15,033 nt of DNA from Chitinivibrionales bacterium. GTDB lineage: Bacteria; Fibrobacterota; Chitinivibrionia; Chitinivibrionales; WJMI01. A program made the translations under genes and the position numbers. Under the pieces are notes generated by a model. That model searched no databases. It saw nothing but the letters and a program-made list of their open reading frames with translations, and was not told where the DNA came from. This document shows, in pieces, positions 1-8,010 of the stretch (positions are counted from its first letter, which is position 1; every line of letters starts with the position of its first letter). The stretch is taken from NCBI GenBank assembly GCA_014729595.1, contig WJJU01000687.1, positions 1 through 15,033 on the forward strand, written 5' to 3'.

Positions 1-1
1 A

Positions 2-1573
2 TATGCGCAAGGTATTGTTGCCGAAAAAAGCATCCTCGCAATAACAGGCGGCCCCCCTGATGAAAACCATTTCGTTATCGCATCAAAAGATCTCAATGTT
101 TGGGGCTGGGATTTTATCGGTAATCCCACCACGATATCCGCCACTGTGGCCGATCGCTACGGCAACCCGGTTCCGCCGGGATACGTAATAAATTTCTGGA
201 CTACCGGCGGCAAAATTGAGGGCGCGGGGGTTACGGACAGCGCCGGAAATGTTTCGGTAACTCTCTGGGGGCAAGGATCAAGCAAAAAAGGTGATCCGGC
301 CTCAGTAGATCCGACCGATTTTGCTCCCTGGAGAGACGACATCGATCTGCGCATGTATTTCGATTCCACGCTTGTTGCGGGGAGGACGGTCAAGGATATG
401 GTGCGCGGGGATTCAACGGTAAAAGTGAATTCCGCGGTCAATCCACGAAAGGAGAGTGTTCGCACCGGTGACGGTCAAGCGATCGTATTCGCAAGCATAG
501 CCGACGACGGCGCCGTGTATGGCGCCGAAGGTACACGGCTTATCTGGGATACTACGCGGGTAATCTTTTCGGGGCGCCCGTATGGACCTCACGAAGTTAC
601 CGTCGACGGCGTGCCCGGCGCCGTGCAGACGGTGAGACCAAAGTACAGGATTACCATAAGGTGTTTTCTTACCGATGTTAACGGCAATCCGTTGGTTGGT
701 GGAACGACGGTAAAGGGGGAAGTGTCTTTAGAAGGTATAGAACTGAAGTCCAATCTACCAATCATCCCCGATGCGCTGGATCATTTTCAGGTGTATGAGT
801 TGGAACTTATCGATGACGACTACGAAAGTCGGCGCTCTACCGGTGCCGTCCTTAGGTCGCGCATAGCCGGTAAGGATATTCGACCGCTCGCCCCAAGCCC
901 CGCCGTCTTGATTGCACACACCGATAATCACCGCTTCCATTTCGATGACGGCGCCGATTCAGTATTGATTTTGATGGTTAACGATAGCTCATACAAAGTT
1001 ATTTTCGAGCCTACCGATACAACCCGCCAGGCTATTGCGTCAAGAATCGAAAAGGTTGTCCCCACCATTTCGGCATCCTCGTGGGGGCACCAGGATACCT
1101 CCGGCGGCTTTGAAATCAGAACTCACGATGCAAGGAGTACGGCGACGCTCCAAATACTTCCCGGCGAAGGGTCTGTTGCCGCGGGGCTGGGATTTAAGGC
1201 AATCGGTGAGGAAAAGCGAGGTACGGACGGGACCCGGCTGAGGATCGACTTCTACCATGATTCCACCTTGGTTTCCGCCGATACTGTTACCTTTACCCAA
1301 GCCGATACGACTCTTCGGAACATCGCCCAGACTATACAGGAAAGTGTCCATGGAGTCAATGTGGGAATCGAAGACGGTGAAATCAAGCTTGTGAGCGTGG
1401 AGACGGGTGACGAGGTGGGTATGCAAATAGAATCTTCCTCGACGGCGAATAGTGTTTTTAACTTTGAAAAAACCTTGAAACGGGGCTTTACCACGACCGC
1501 TGAGATTGAAATAACCGTCGGCCACCCGTCCGGCGCCTGGAGATTCGATCTTGCAAAGTTAACTTACCAATAG
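2..1573 (+). CDS. Large Ig-like (invasin-type) repeat protein, 5' end missing
   Basis: The frame is open from the first bases of the window, so the gene starts to the left; 523 codons plus TAA/TAG-type stop are visible (stop TAG at the end). The first visible part, around positions 110-290, has the pattern of a bacterial Ig-like/invasin (Big_1) domain: ISATVADRYGNPVPPG, then a TxGG turn and TDSAGNVSVTLWG. A second, weaker Ig-like unit follows (IADDGAVYGAEGTRLIWDT). From about 920 to 1480 come two roughly 90-residue units, each with a beta strand, a short helix (TTRQAIASRIEKVV; TTLRNIAQTIQESV), a V-x-A/G-S turn and a final beta strand, which resemble flagellin hook IN repeats. No membrane anchor is seen at the C-terminus. 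Likely an exported or surface structural protein; the exact role is unknown. The lipoprotein gene begins 10 or 34 bases downstream, so the two probably form one transcript. Domain naming is by eye and moderate in certainty. Confidence 0.8.
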   Translation, partial: YAQGIVAEKSILAITGGPPDENHFVIASKDLNVWGWDFIGNPTTISATVADRYGNPVPPGYVINFWTTGGKIEGAGVTDSAGNVSVTLWGQGSSKKGDPASVDPTDFAPWRDDIDLRMYFDSTLVAGRTVKDMVRGDSTVKVNSAVNPRKESVRTGDGQAIVFASIADDGAVYGAEGTRLIWDTTRVIFSGRPYGPHEVTVDGVPGAVQTVRPKYRITIRCFLTDVNGNPLVGGTTVKGEVSLEGIELKSNLPIIPDALDHFQVYELELIDDDYESRRSTGAVLRSRIAGKDIRPLAPSPAVLIAHTDNHRFHFDDGADSVLILMVNDSSYKVIFEPTDTTRQAIASRIEKVVPTISASSWGHQDTSGGFEIRTHDARSTATLQILPGEGSVAAGLGFKAIGEEKRGTDGTRLRIDFYHDSTLVSADTVTFTQADTTLRNIAQTIQESVHGVNVGIEDGEIKLVSVETGDEVGMQIESSSTANSVFNFEKTLKRGFTTTAEIEITVGHPSGAWRFDLAKLTYQ

Positions 1574-1607
1574 GTTCATCATCATGAAGGAAACCGAAGA
1601 TATTCGA

Positions 1608-2147
1608 ATGCGACTCGCGAAATGGGCGCTATATCTATTTCCGCTTCTTGCTTCCGCTATGATCGGCTGTATGGAGAACAATAATAGGGTCATTCTCGAG
1701 AACCTTGCTTTCACCGATATTAAGTTCCATTTTCGCGGTGAAGTAATAGAACTCGAAGCCGCCGGCGGTACGGCTACTATTCGCGGCATCAAGCATGGGG
1801 TGTATTCCTATACAACTATAGTCGTTATCCCTGACGGTTTAACCGGCGAGAATATTGCGCTGGGGGACGAGCTGAGTGGAACGGTATATTTCAATGGACG
1901 AAATACCAAGATTTCAATCATCTTCACTAGTAGTACCGAAACGGTCGAAGCTTCATCGAATGAAGAGGAATCGACGCTTAAGTATACTGTCAACGCCTCG
2001 GTCTCTTCATCGGAGGCGGGGGCTAATCCGGTAAGTGTCGATTCCCGCGCACCGGCCCATCAAAGGGGCGAAGCATCGCGCGGCGCCGACACCGCTTTGT
2101 CGTGTAGGCGTCGGGATTATGTTTACGGCGGAGAAAACGCCGCATAA
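1608..2147 (+). CDS. Small lipoprotein, function unknown
   Basis: From the ATG at 1608 the protein starts MRLAKWALYLFPLLASAMIGC: a positive n-region, a hydrophobic core and a lipobox ending in Gly-Cys (M-I-G-C). This is a type II signal peptide, so the mature protein would be lipidated on Cys21. An in-frame ATG at 1584 is possible but adds an acidic MKETEDIR leader, unlike a signal peptide, so 1608 is preferred; neither start has a strong ribosome binding site. The mature part has beta-rich sequence (IPDGLTGENIALGDELSGTV) as in small beta-sandwich lipoproteins, then a Ser/Glu-rich stretch. The last 40 or so residues turn Arg/Ala-rich with RAPAHQRGEASRG and do not look like the rest; a frameshift or readthrough past the original end near 2030 is possible. 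It follows the Ig-repeat gene closely, and they may act together at the cell surface. No family recognised. Confidence 0.7.
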   Translation: MRLAKWALYLFPLLASAMIGCMENNNRVILENLAFTDIKFHFRGEVIELEAAGGTATIRGIKHGVYSYTTIVVIPDGLTGENIALGDELSGTVYFNGRNTKISIIFTSSTETVEASSNEEESTLKYTVNASVSSSEAGANPVSVDSRAPAHQRGEASRGADTALSCRRRDYVYGGENAA

Positions 2148-2379
2148 AGAGTACCTCAAAAGCCGTACCCCCACGCCGCTTTCGGGACGTTTCCCTTGTC
2201 ACCGAGGCGCTTCTCGCGGGCGTAGGCGGGGAGTTGCGGGGTTGGATGCAACGAAAGCGACGGTGCAAAAAAAAACGATGGCCCTGATTTCGAATGTTAT
2301 TGCCGAAAGCTCTATGTCGCAATCCGCGATTTTTCTGAACCCCTCGGTTGTCATTACGGGTTCGATACGCATTGAGTCG
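2148..2379. other. Short spacer between convergent transcription units
   Basis: This stretch separates the plus-strand lipoprotein from the minus-strand ahb genes. The lipoprotein ends on a hairpin, CGGCG-N7-CGCCG at 2126-2142, but no T-run follows it on the plus strand. A run of nine A's at about 2267-2275 would be a T-run for minus-strand transcripts, without a convincing stem ahead of it. Reading frames exist on the minus strand as a continuation of ahbB past its conserved end, but they are Arg-rich and show no recognisable domain. No gene is called here. Confidence 0.4.
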
Positions 2380-2832
2380 ATATTGACTTTTTTTGAATTC
2401 CCGCTTTGTAGGCAGCGCCGCTTTTGATTTGTAGGGCACCAGCGCGCACATTGCCGATAATTGCCGCTCGAATGCCGCATCGGTTTGTGCGTGCATCAGG
2501 GCGTACAGATTGTAATGTCAGTCCTGATATGTACTCCTTTTGTAGTAGTGGGATACATACGAGAGGGCGGCAAGCCGCTCACCCGCTTGGTCACACCGCC
2601 CCATGTCCACTTCGAAAGCAACTATCGCGTTGCGAACGAATTCCGCCCGATCATGCTTGACAATACCCACAACTCGGCCAATGACGCCGGATTCCCGTAA
2701 TTCCTTAATTTCTTGGATCAAGGTTTCCGGATCCATCCCCAACCGTTCAGCGTAAGAGTCGAAGGGGTATTGGCGGAGCGGCAGCGGTTCTTGAAGTACC
2801 ATCGTCTGCTCGCGTTCACTATGCTCAGACAT
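2380..2832 (-). pseudogene. ahbB: Siroheme decarboxylase subunit AhbB, interrupted by TGA
   Basis: AhbA/AhbB convert siroheme to 12,18-didecarboxysiroheme in the alternative heme route. They are small Lrp/AsnC-like proteins (NirD/L/G/H family). The start is ATG at 2832. The first 104 codons contain the DNA-binding-like fold (YAERLGMDPETLIQEIKELR, ESGVIGRVVGIV) and the strand ending SHYYKRS. A TGA then stands at 2518-2520, and the same frame continues with HYNLYALMHA, AFERQLSAMC and REFKK, the usual family ending. Family members have Trp-Pro-Tyr-Asn-Leu at this point, so the stop sits where Trp is expected (TGG to TGA). The catalytic half is therefore lost unless the stop is read through. The sequence after REFKK does not stop where the family does. 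The start overlaps the end of ahbA by 8 bases, a sign of translational coupling. Family assignment is firm; pseudogene status depends on the stop being real. Confidence 0.85.
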
Positions 2833-3270
2833 GCAACACCAGTCCTATGGTATACGTTTTTTCGGCGGGAAATTCACGAAGGTCGATTACCCCCGTCATA
2901 GCCCGAATATCCGCGAGAATTTGTTGTTTATAATCAGTTTTTTCGTAAATGAGCTGAACCAAAGGTCGAAGGCACCCTCCCGCTCATAGTTGTGAGTGAC
3001 GCCCTCGATTTGGTTAATTTCTTCGGCAATCGTATCCATGTACGGCGGGGCGATCTTGGCGCCGACGAGTATCGTTGAAAGGCCCAAGGTATTCCAGGAC
3101 AATACCGGCCGGATATCGCGCAGTATGCCGCGCCGCCTCAACTCGTCGAGCATAGTGATGCAAAGCGATTCCGAGATGTTCAACCGCCGTGCTATTGTCA
3201 AAAACGGGCGCCGCTCAAGGGGGAAATCATGTTGCACGATGTTGAGCAGTGAGCGTTCAAGATCGGTCAT
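2825..3270 (-). pseudogene. ahbA: Siroheme decarboxylase subunit AhbA, frameshifted
   Basis: The start ATG at 3270 overlaps the hemD stop as ATGA. The N-terminus is MTDLERSLLNIVQHDFPL, followed by a helix-turn-helix-like part (FLTIARRLNISESLCITMLDELRRRGILRDI) and the family core with GVTHNYER and FDLWF. The family uses a His/Tyr pair in such positions to handle the siroheme carboxylates. Right after FDLWF, at about 2955-2958, the frame changes: the first frame runs into stop after FGL, while the neighbouring frame continues as LIYEKTDYKQQILADIR, MTGVIDLREFPAEK and YTIGLVLHV, then TGA at 2825, exactly as the family should end. One missing base, for example TTC-CAG read as TTCAG, restores a single 148-codon gene of normal family length. 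The gene pairs with ahbB, as the two subunits form a heterodimer in known systems. Confidence 0.85.
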
Positions 3271-4738
3271 AGGGTATTTCCTTTTTGTGAGCGAATCTCG
3301 TTTGCCCGAACCGTTACCGTATCGACAAGCGCTTCGACCGTTGCGTTCGGTGCGACGGCGGTTTCGCCGTGATAATGGCTTTCCAGCGATTGGGCGGTGA
3401 CGGGCCCCATACAGCAGGGAACTATCGACTTGGAGGCGCATTCGGCGCGTTTGTAGAAACAATCAACGGTTGATGAACTGGTGAACAACACGAAATCGTC
3501 GTTCTCGATCGGGCGGTGATCAAGGTCGTTCGCCACCGTGTCGTATACCGGAAGTACGCGAATTATCGCACCACGTTCCTTAAGCTTGTTGGGAAGTACG
3601 TCTCTGGCTTTCGCGGCGCGGGGTATGCAGATTCGCCGATCGTGCAGCCTGGTCGGAATTATATCGAGAAGACCCTCGGCGACATAGCGGTCGGGTAGGC
3701 CGTCCGGGATAATGCCGAAGTGCTCAAGTGCATGCCCCATGGCCGAACCGATCGCATACAACGTTTTTTCGCACATAATCCGTGAATCGATGCCCTTTTC
3801 AAAAAGGGACTGCATAAATATGCCCGCGCCGTTTGGGCTGGTGAAAATGAAGGATGTGAAAGACTCCAGCCATTTCCGTTCGATACGCCCAGGTTCTTCG
3901 GTGCGTGGTTCGATTTTTATTATTGGATAGAGTATGACCGTTGCAACGAGGTCGGACAATAGATCCGTCAATTTACCGGATTGTTCCGGCGTTCTCAGCA
4001 CCACGGTTCGTATCCCGGCAAATGGCAATGGTTTACGCCCCTCGTGGTTGGCTGCGAAAGCGGCGGTTTGGCCGACTACCAGTACGGCGGGATGCTCCAC
4101 GCGACGTTGTTCCTTAAGTTTTACGATAGTGTTAAGGGGGCCGACGACGACACGCTGATTGGGTAGGGTGCCGTTTTGAATAAGCGCGGCCGGCGTGTCG
4201 GGCGCGAACCGCTTTTCGGAAACAATTCGCGCAACTAGTTTCGGGAGCGTTTTTACGGCCATAAGAAAGATTAGAGTGTCGGCGTCGGGAAGAGAAAGAT
4301 TCTCTGCCGGTTCATTGTGGGCAAGCCGGCCCGTTACGGCGGCGAACGATCGAGAAAGCGTTCGGTGTGTTACGGGTATTCGGCCCACGCCGGCGCCGTG
4401 AGGGCGGACGTGACGCCGGGGATAATCTCGTAGCGAATACCGCACCGGCCAAGATACTCAATTTCTTCGCTTCCTCGGCCAAGCACGAACGGATCGCCGC
4501 CCTTCAGACGAGCCACCGTATACCCCTTTTTCGCTTCTTGTTCGAGTAGATGATTAATGTCTTCTTGACGCGTGGACGGTTGACCGGGGCGCTTTCCGAC
4601 ATAGATGCGGCGCACGCGGTCCGAAAGTCGACCAATGAGTGCCATGTTGACTAATGCATCGAACACGACGACATCACAGCGCTTGAGTGTCGCTTGGCCA
4701 AGCGCTGTAAACAGCCCCGGTTCTCCGGGGCCGGCGCC
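3267..4738 (-). pseudogene. cobA-hemD: Uroporphyrinogen-III methyltransferase/synthase fusion (CobA-HemD), truncated and frameshifted
   Basis: The N-terminal domain is SUMT, which makes precorrin-2 from uroporphyrinogen III with two SAM. The visible signatures are GAGPGEPGLFT, VVVFDALV, YVGKRPGQ, RLKGGDPFVLGRG and PGVTSALTAPAWAE. It is followed by HemD (uroporphyrinogen-III synthase): VVLRTPEQSGKL, FTSPNGAGIF, DRYVAEGLL, PRAAKARDVLP, VLPVYDTV and FTSSSTVDCF. Such CobA-HemD fusions feed siroheme to AhbA/AhbB, which lie next in the operon. Two faults are seen. At about 4374-4376, a CCC run, one missing base shifts the frame between the AEYP and VTHRTL parts of the SUMT active-site region. At 4730-4738 the gene does not begin with its own Met but continues in frame out of a hemA fragment. 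The HemD half is undamaged over about 250 codons. The stop TGA overlaps the ahbA start. Confidence 0.85.
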
Positions 4739-5153
4739 GATCACCAGGATTCGTTTGCCTGAGAGTTCGCCGGCCGATTGGTTTATGCGAGCAAGGGCGA
4801 TTGAGGCAATGGAAGCACGGCCTCCGCCTATGTTCGTAAGAGTCTTAACCTGTTTTCCGGTTGCGAGTGCCTGTTGAAACAATCGGTTAAGATGGGAGTG
4901 GGTGACATCACACGAAAAGCAATGATAGTAGGCCTCGCGAATCTGTCCCAAGATTTCATGTTCTCGGAAAAACATTGACTCCGTACCCGCGGCGACCTGG
5001 AAAAGATGCCGTACCGCCGCGGTGCACCGATAGTTGCTCACGACCTTGTGCAAGGCACTTCTTGAAATATTGTGATAGTCCGCAAGGTAGCCGCCGAGCC
5101 AATTGTAGGCGATATCGTTATCCGCGCAGACATAGTATATTTCAATGTCTCGA
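4730..5153 (-). pseudogene. hemA: Internal fragment of glutamyl-tRNA reductase (HemA)
   Basis: HemA makes glutamate-1-semialdehyde from glutamyl-tRNA, the first tetrapyrrole step. The fragment begins inside the family motif (normally CNRxEIY; here RDIEIYYV), so the N-terminal half of the catalytic domain with the active cysteine is missing. It runs through AVRHLFQVAAGTESM, EHEILGQIREAY, LNRLFQQALATGKQV and IGGGRASIASIAL to the start of the NADPH domain, SGKRILVIGAG, where it passes straight into CobA. About 140 codons remain of a protein usually 400 or more. The normally invariant Gly in S-M-(V)-L-G-E is Arg here (SMFFREHE). A TTG at 5215 and the frame before 5153 give an artificial N-terminus that has no HemA similarity. 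The fragment cannot be functional as HemA. Confidence 0.8.
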
Positions 5154-5219
5154 GCGGCCGTAGCGAATGACGTCCGACGGCTCAACGGTACCGCAATACA
5201 GCTTCGATATTCCAATCAT
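5154..5219 (-). pseudogene. ahbC: N-terminal stub of radical-SAM heme synthase AhbC (NirJ family)
   Basis: An ATG at 5219, overlapping the ccsA stop as ATGA, opens a frame reading MIGISKLYCGTVEPSD and then VIRYGR. This is the characteristic start of AhbC/NirJ proteins, which precede their CxxxCxxC radical-SAM cluster with just this segment. After about 22 codons the similarity ends and the frame hits TGA a few codons later; from 5153 the DNA is hemA in a different frame. No radical-SAM core is present anywhere in the window. AhbC removes the acetate side chains of didecarboxysiroheme in the same pathway as AhbA/AhbB, so its former presence in this operon is expected. Recognition rests on a short but distinctive motif recalled from the family. 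Confidence 0.75.
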
Positions 5220-5782
5220 GAGCGCTCCCTTCGCAAGCCCAACGGTACGAATATCGCCAAGAACAGTAGTTCAAAGACGCCGACTATCAAAAGACTCTGG
5301 GCGCCCTGAGAGGTAAACCTGGATGAATGCAGGCCGATTCCCAAAAGATTGACGCCGACCCAGGCGAGAATTACGAGAAACGGGCCGATTATCACGCCGA
5401 CGGCGGTGCCGGTTTCACGAATCATCCGGTTTGATCGTGCGTGAAAGATTGCGCCGCACCAGAGAGTGATAGGCAGCGCCCCATTTTCCTTCGGGTCCCA
5501 GGCCCAAAAGCGCCTCCATGATTGATCGGCCCACATGCTATCGATGACTGTTCCCGCTACGGTAAACAAGAAGCCGAAAGCAAGTACGCCGTATGCCTAT
5601 CCGTCAAAATTCGCGAGCATTGGCTTGTTTGAGCCGAACGCTCTGTTGGCGATATAGACATGTGCCGCGATTCCCACGCCCAAGCATCCCGCGTAGTTGA
5701 GCGAAATGGTAATGAGGTGTGTAGTGAGCCGGAAGGTGTTGTCGAGCACCGCGCTGAGCATACCCATGGTATCACCCTGCGC
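5216..5782 (-). pseudogene. ccsA: Cytochrome c assembly protein CcsA (CcmC/ResC-type), stop-interrupted
   Basis: CcsA, with CcsB, exports heme and attaches it to apocytochromes c. The visible part starts GDTMGMLSAVLDN, then LTTHLITISLNYAGCL (membrane helix), a TAG stop at 5597-5599, and in the same frame AYGVLAFGFLFTVAGTVI, WADQSWRRFWAWDPKE (the WWD heme-handling motif), ALPITLWCGAIFHARS, GVNLLGIGLHSS and a last membrane helix, ending RRERS-TGA. The family has WGRFWGWDPKEN at the motif and usually LHSYGF; here Gly residues are replaced (WRRFWAW, LHSSRF), and the normal glycines of the preceding helix end are changed (VIDSMW). The N-terminal helices are missing, and the gene fuses with ccsB at about 5775-5800. 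The fault load points to decay. The TGA overlaps the ahbC ATG. Confidence 0.85.
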
Positions 5783-6608
5783 CGGCAGGCGGCCGGCATA
5801 ATCTCGAGCCATGCCGGTACCTCGAATTTTTTTTGGTGAAATCGAGAAGCTTAACCGTTAGCGGCGGGGGAACGTGGTGTTGACGAAGTGAAAGCAGGTG
5901 GGCGCCGGACGGTGTCTTGACCGCGGCGGGGTATTGGGCCGCTCCATACAGGAGAACTGGTCCCTTACGATCGATAGTAACTCGTGCTCCGGGAACGTTT
6001 TTCGACGGGTCGGGATTGGGTCGTCGTGGAACAAGCGATTGAATGGAATTGTCGGTGCCTATTTCGAGGTCGCAGTGTTCAAAAACCTTGGTAATTACAA
6101 GAGGAGTACCATCATGGTGTTTGATCCGTTCACCAGTATCGAGCCGGGAGAAAGGGAAAACTTCCGATCGGGCCGCAGTACTAGTGGGCCCGACCGCAAT
6201 TTCCCATTTTCCCGGAACGGCCGCATTCGTGCTCGATTCACCTTCCGCCAGTGACAGGGACAATGCTTTGTAGCCCGAAGCTGCTACGGCTACTCCGATT
6301 AAATGCGCCAAAATGCCGGTGTGTGTCAGCATAAGACCCAATGTGCTCACCCGAAGCGGAGTGCGGACGGCAAGAGCGGCAATGAGATTGATTATGTGCA
6401 CGGCCGCGACTGTGTTGAGGACGGGAACAGGAAAAATTTCACCCGCGAGGAAAAACCATGAAGAAAAAATGATTTTGATTTCAAGATATATACCGTACTC
6501 GAGCTGATAGAGCGTGCCCCAAACGACAATTACCGCCATTGAGAGAAGCGCCCAAACCGTGAGCTTAGGCGAGGAAAGGTTTTTTATCATTATGCGAATA
6601 CGCTTCAT
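5775..6608 (-). pseudogene. ccsB: Cytochrome c assembly protein CcsB/ResB, frameshifted and 3'-deleted
   Basis: The start ATG at 6608 gives MKRIRIMIKNLSSPKLTVW, followed by a first membrane helix (WALLSMAVIVVWGTLY), a second (VLNTVAAVHIINLIAAL) and a third (LGLMLTHTGILAHLIGV). Then comes the long periplasmic loop with VPGKWEIAVG and LTVKLLDFTKK. This is the standard order of ResB/CcsB, where LxLLDF is followed by a Y/H-PGT motif. Here the frame changes inside a run of eight A's (5827-5834): the LLDFTKK frame becomes unrelated, and the next frame gives RGTGMARDYA, the expected continuation. Soon after, at about 5775-5800, the sequence passes directly to the CcsA segment GDTMGML; the rest of the ResB loop and its last helix are gone. 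ResB normally exceeds 400 residues; about 270 codons are left. Confidence 0.8.
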
Positions 6609-6704
6609 TACAATATTCCCAACGGCATTGGTAATAGCGCGGGGTGCATGGTTCGACGGAAACGAAGCACTGTATCGTATTCGCGGGTTTCGCTGACGGC
6701 CCCT

Positions 6705-7883
6705 TCAGATAAACGGCGGAAAAGCGTTCTCGTCCGGGATAATCGCCGTACCCTCCATTTCGACAAGCCAAGTCGGGCGGCAGACGGCGCCTTTAAGAAA
6801 TATAGTGGGTATCGAAGTCGGCATGCGTGTCGAAACCGCATTTTGGACGGCGCGAAGGTCATGAAAATCACGAAGATAGACCAGCAGGTGTTTCATGTCG
6901 CTCAATCGTGCTCCATGAGGCGCCAGGAGTGCCTGAATATTATCCAGGGTGCGATTCGCCTGTTTTCCGACATTGCCCTCATGAAGAACCTTTCCTTCTT
7001 TGTCTAGGCTGGCCGTCCCTGAGACGTAGAGATGCGAGCGGTCACCGAACCTGACCCGGGTGCCGCGTTCAAACGTTACGCCATATTTGATGGTGGGGGA
7101 CAGATTCTCGAGCGCTTCCATGCGCACAATCTGCTCGGGAGCAAGCCCCGCCATCGCCAAGGCGTCAACCGTCACCAGTGAACCCACCTCCGTACCACAC
7201 CCCTCAATCCCCGTGCTGGCCACGTAATGCGTGTCGGGATTCAGATTCCGCTCTTCAAAGAATGCTTTGCGTGACTCAACCATACCTTTGTAGTGATTAT
7301 CGATATCGCGGACATATATCCAGGTACGGAGAAGATTGTCGAAAATGTTCATGCCGTGGTAATGCAGGCGATTCTCGACGGCGGTTAATACTTCCCTGGA
7401 TTGAACAGCCGAGTCGAACGCCCCGCGACCGTCGTATCCCGCCGTCCAGAGCATCGAATAATGTGCACCCTTGTAAAGTGCCCCGTTACGCCGGCCGATG
7501 GGATCCTCATTGGGTACGATGCGACTGCTTTGGCCATTTGCGGTCGAAATGTGGTACGACACAACGGCAAGCGGCGCATTCCCAAGCGGCGGCTGTTCCA
7601 CAACTGAAACCGCCCCGGATGAAAGGACTCGATACAGTTCGGAGCCCTTGAGCGGCGCTATTTGATTCGCGGCATCACTGACGTATATGCGACTGAATGC
7701 TGCGGTGTCGGGGCTCAAGCCATGATCCGCGAGAGTTTGTTTGTAGCTATTAAGGATATCGGCCAGCGCATCGACAAAACTCTCTCCGTGTCCCTGGACC
7801 GCAATATGACATTTTGTTGTGCCAATATCGGTAGCAAAACATGAGAGGCATGGACTATCAGTCTGCATTTCGGCAGCGTACAT
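6705..7883 (-). CDS. RidA/YjgF-family protein with two Rid-like halves
   Basis: A 392-codon gene with a good start: ATG at 7883, preceded by GGAGG 8 bases upstream. The C-terminal half is a clear RidA domain: HLYVSGTASLDKEGKVLHEG, QANRTLDNIQALLAPHGA, VYLRDFHDLRAV, PTIFLKGAVCRPTWLVEME, with the Arg and Glu that bind the carboxylate of 2-aminoacrylate-type substrates in known RidA proteins. The N-terminal half keeps the same overall rhythm (LADILNSYKQTLADHGLS, FSRIYVSDAANQIAPL, PPLGNAPLAVVSYHIS) and is a more diverged copy. In the middle lies GALYKGAHYSMLWTAGYDG. Single-domain RidA is about 130 residues, so this belongs to the long two-domain group, some of which act on chorismate-like substrates (FkbO type); the substrate here cannot be read. 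It sits between broken genes of a heme/cytochrome operon in the same direction, yet shows no frameshift or internal stop. Confidence 0.85.
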   Translation of the reverse strand: MYAAEMQTDSPCLSCFATDIGTTKCHIAVQGHGESFVDALADILNSYKQTLADHGLSPDTAAFSRIYVSDAANQIAPLKGSELYRVLSSGAVSVVEQPPLGNAPLAVVSYHISTANGQSSRIVPNEDPIGRRNGALYKGAHYSMLWTAGYDGRGAFDSAVQSREVLTAVENRLHYHGMNIFDNLLRTWIYVRDIDNHYKGMVESRKAFFEERNLNPDTHYVASTGIEGCGTEVGSLVTVDALAMAGLAPEQIVRMEALENLSPTIKYGVTFERGTRVRFGDRSHLYVSGTASLDKEGKVLHEGNVGKQANRTLDNIQALLAPHGARLSDMKHLLVYLRDFHDLRAVQNAVSTRMPTSIPTIFLKGAVCRPTWLVEMEGTAIIPDENAFPPFI

Positions 7884-8010
7884 TAAGCGTTCCTCCGATC
7901 GATGGGAGCCGTTCGACGACGGCAACCAATTTTGTATATGCTTTTGCGCCAAGCCGTCCGCGGGTTGATTATGCAAAATTTGCCGAATCAAATCGGCTTG
8001 AAGATCTCGA

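Noticed and set aside
5827..5834. Transcriptional slippage at the A8 run rescuing ccsB
   Set aside because: The frame after the run soon meets the large deletion into ccsA, so slippage would not yield a working CcsB.
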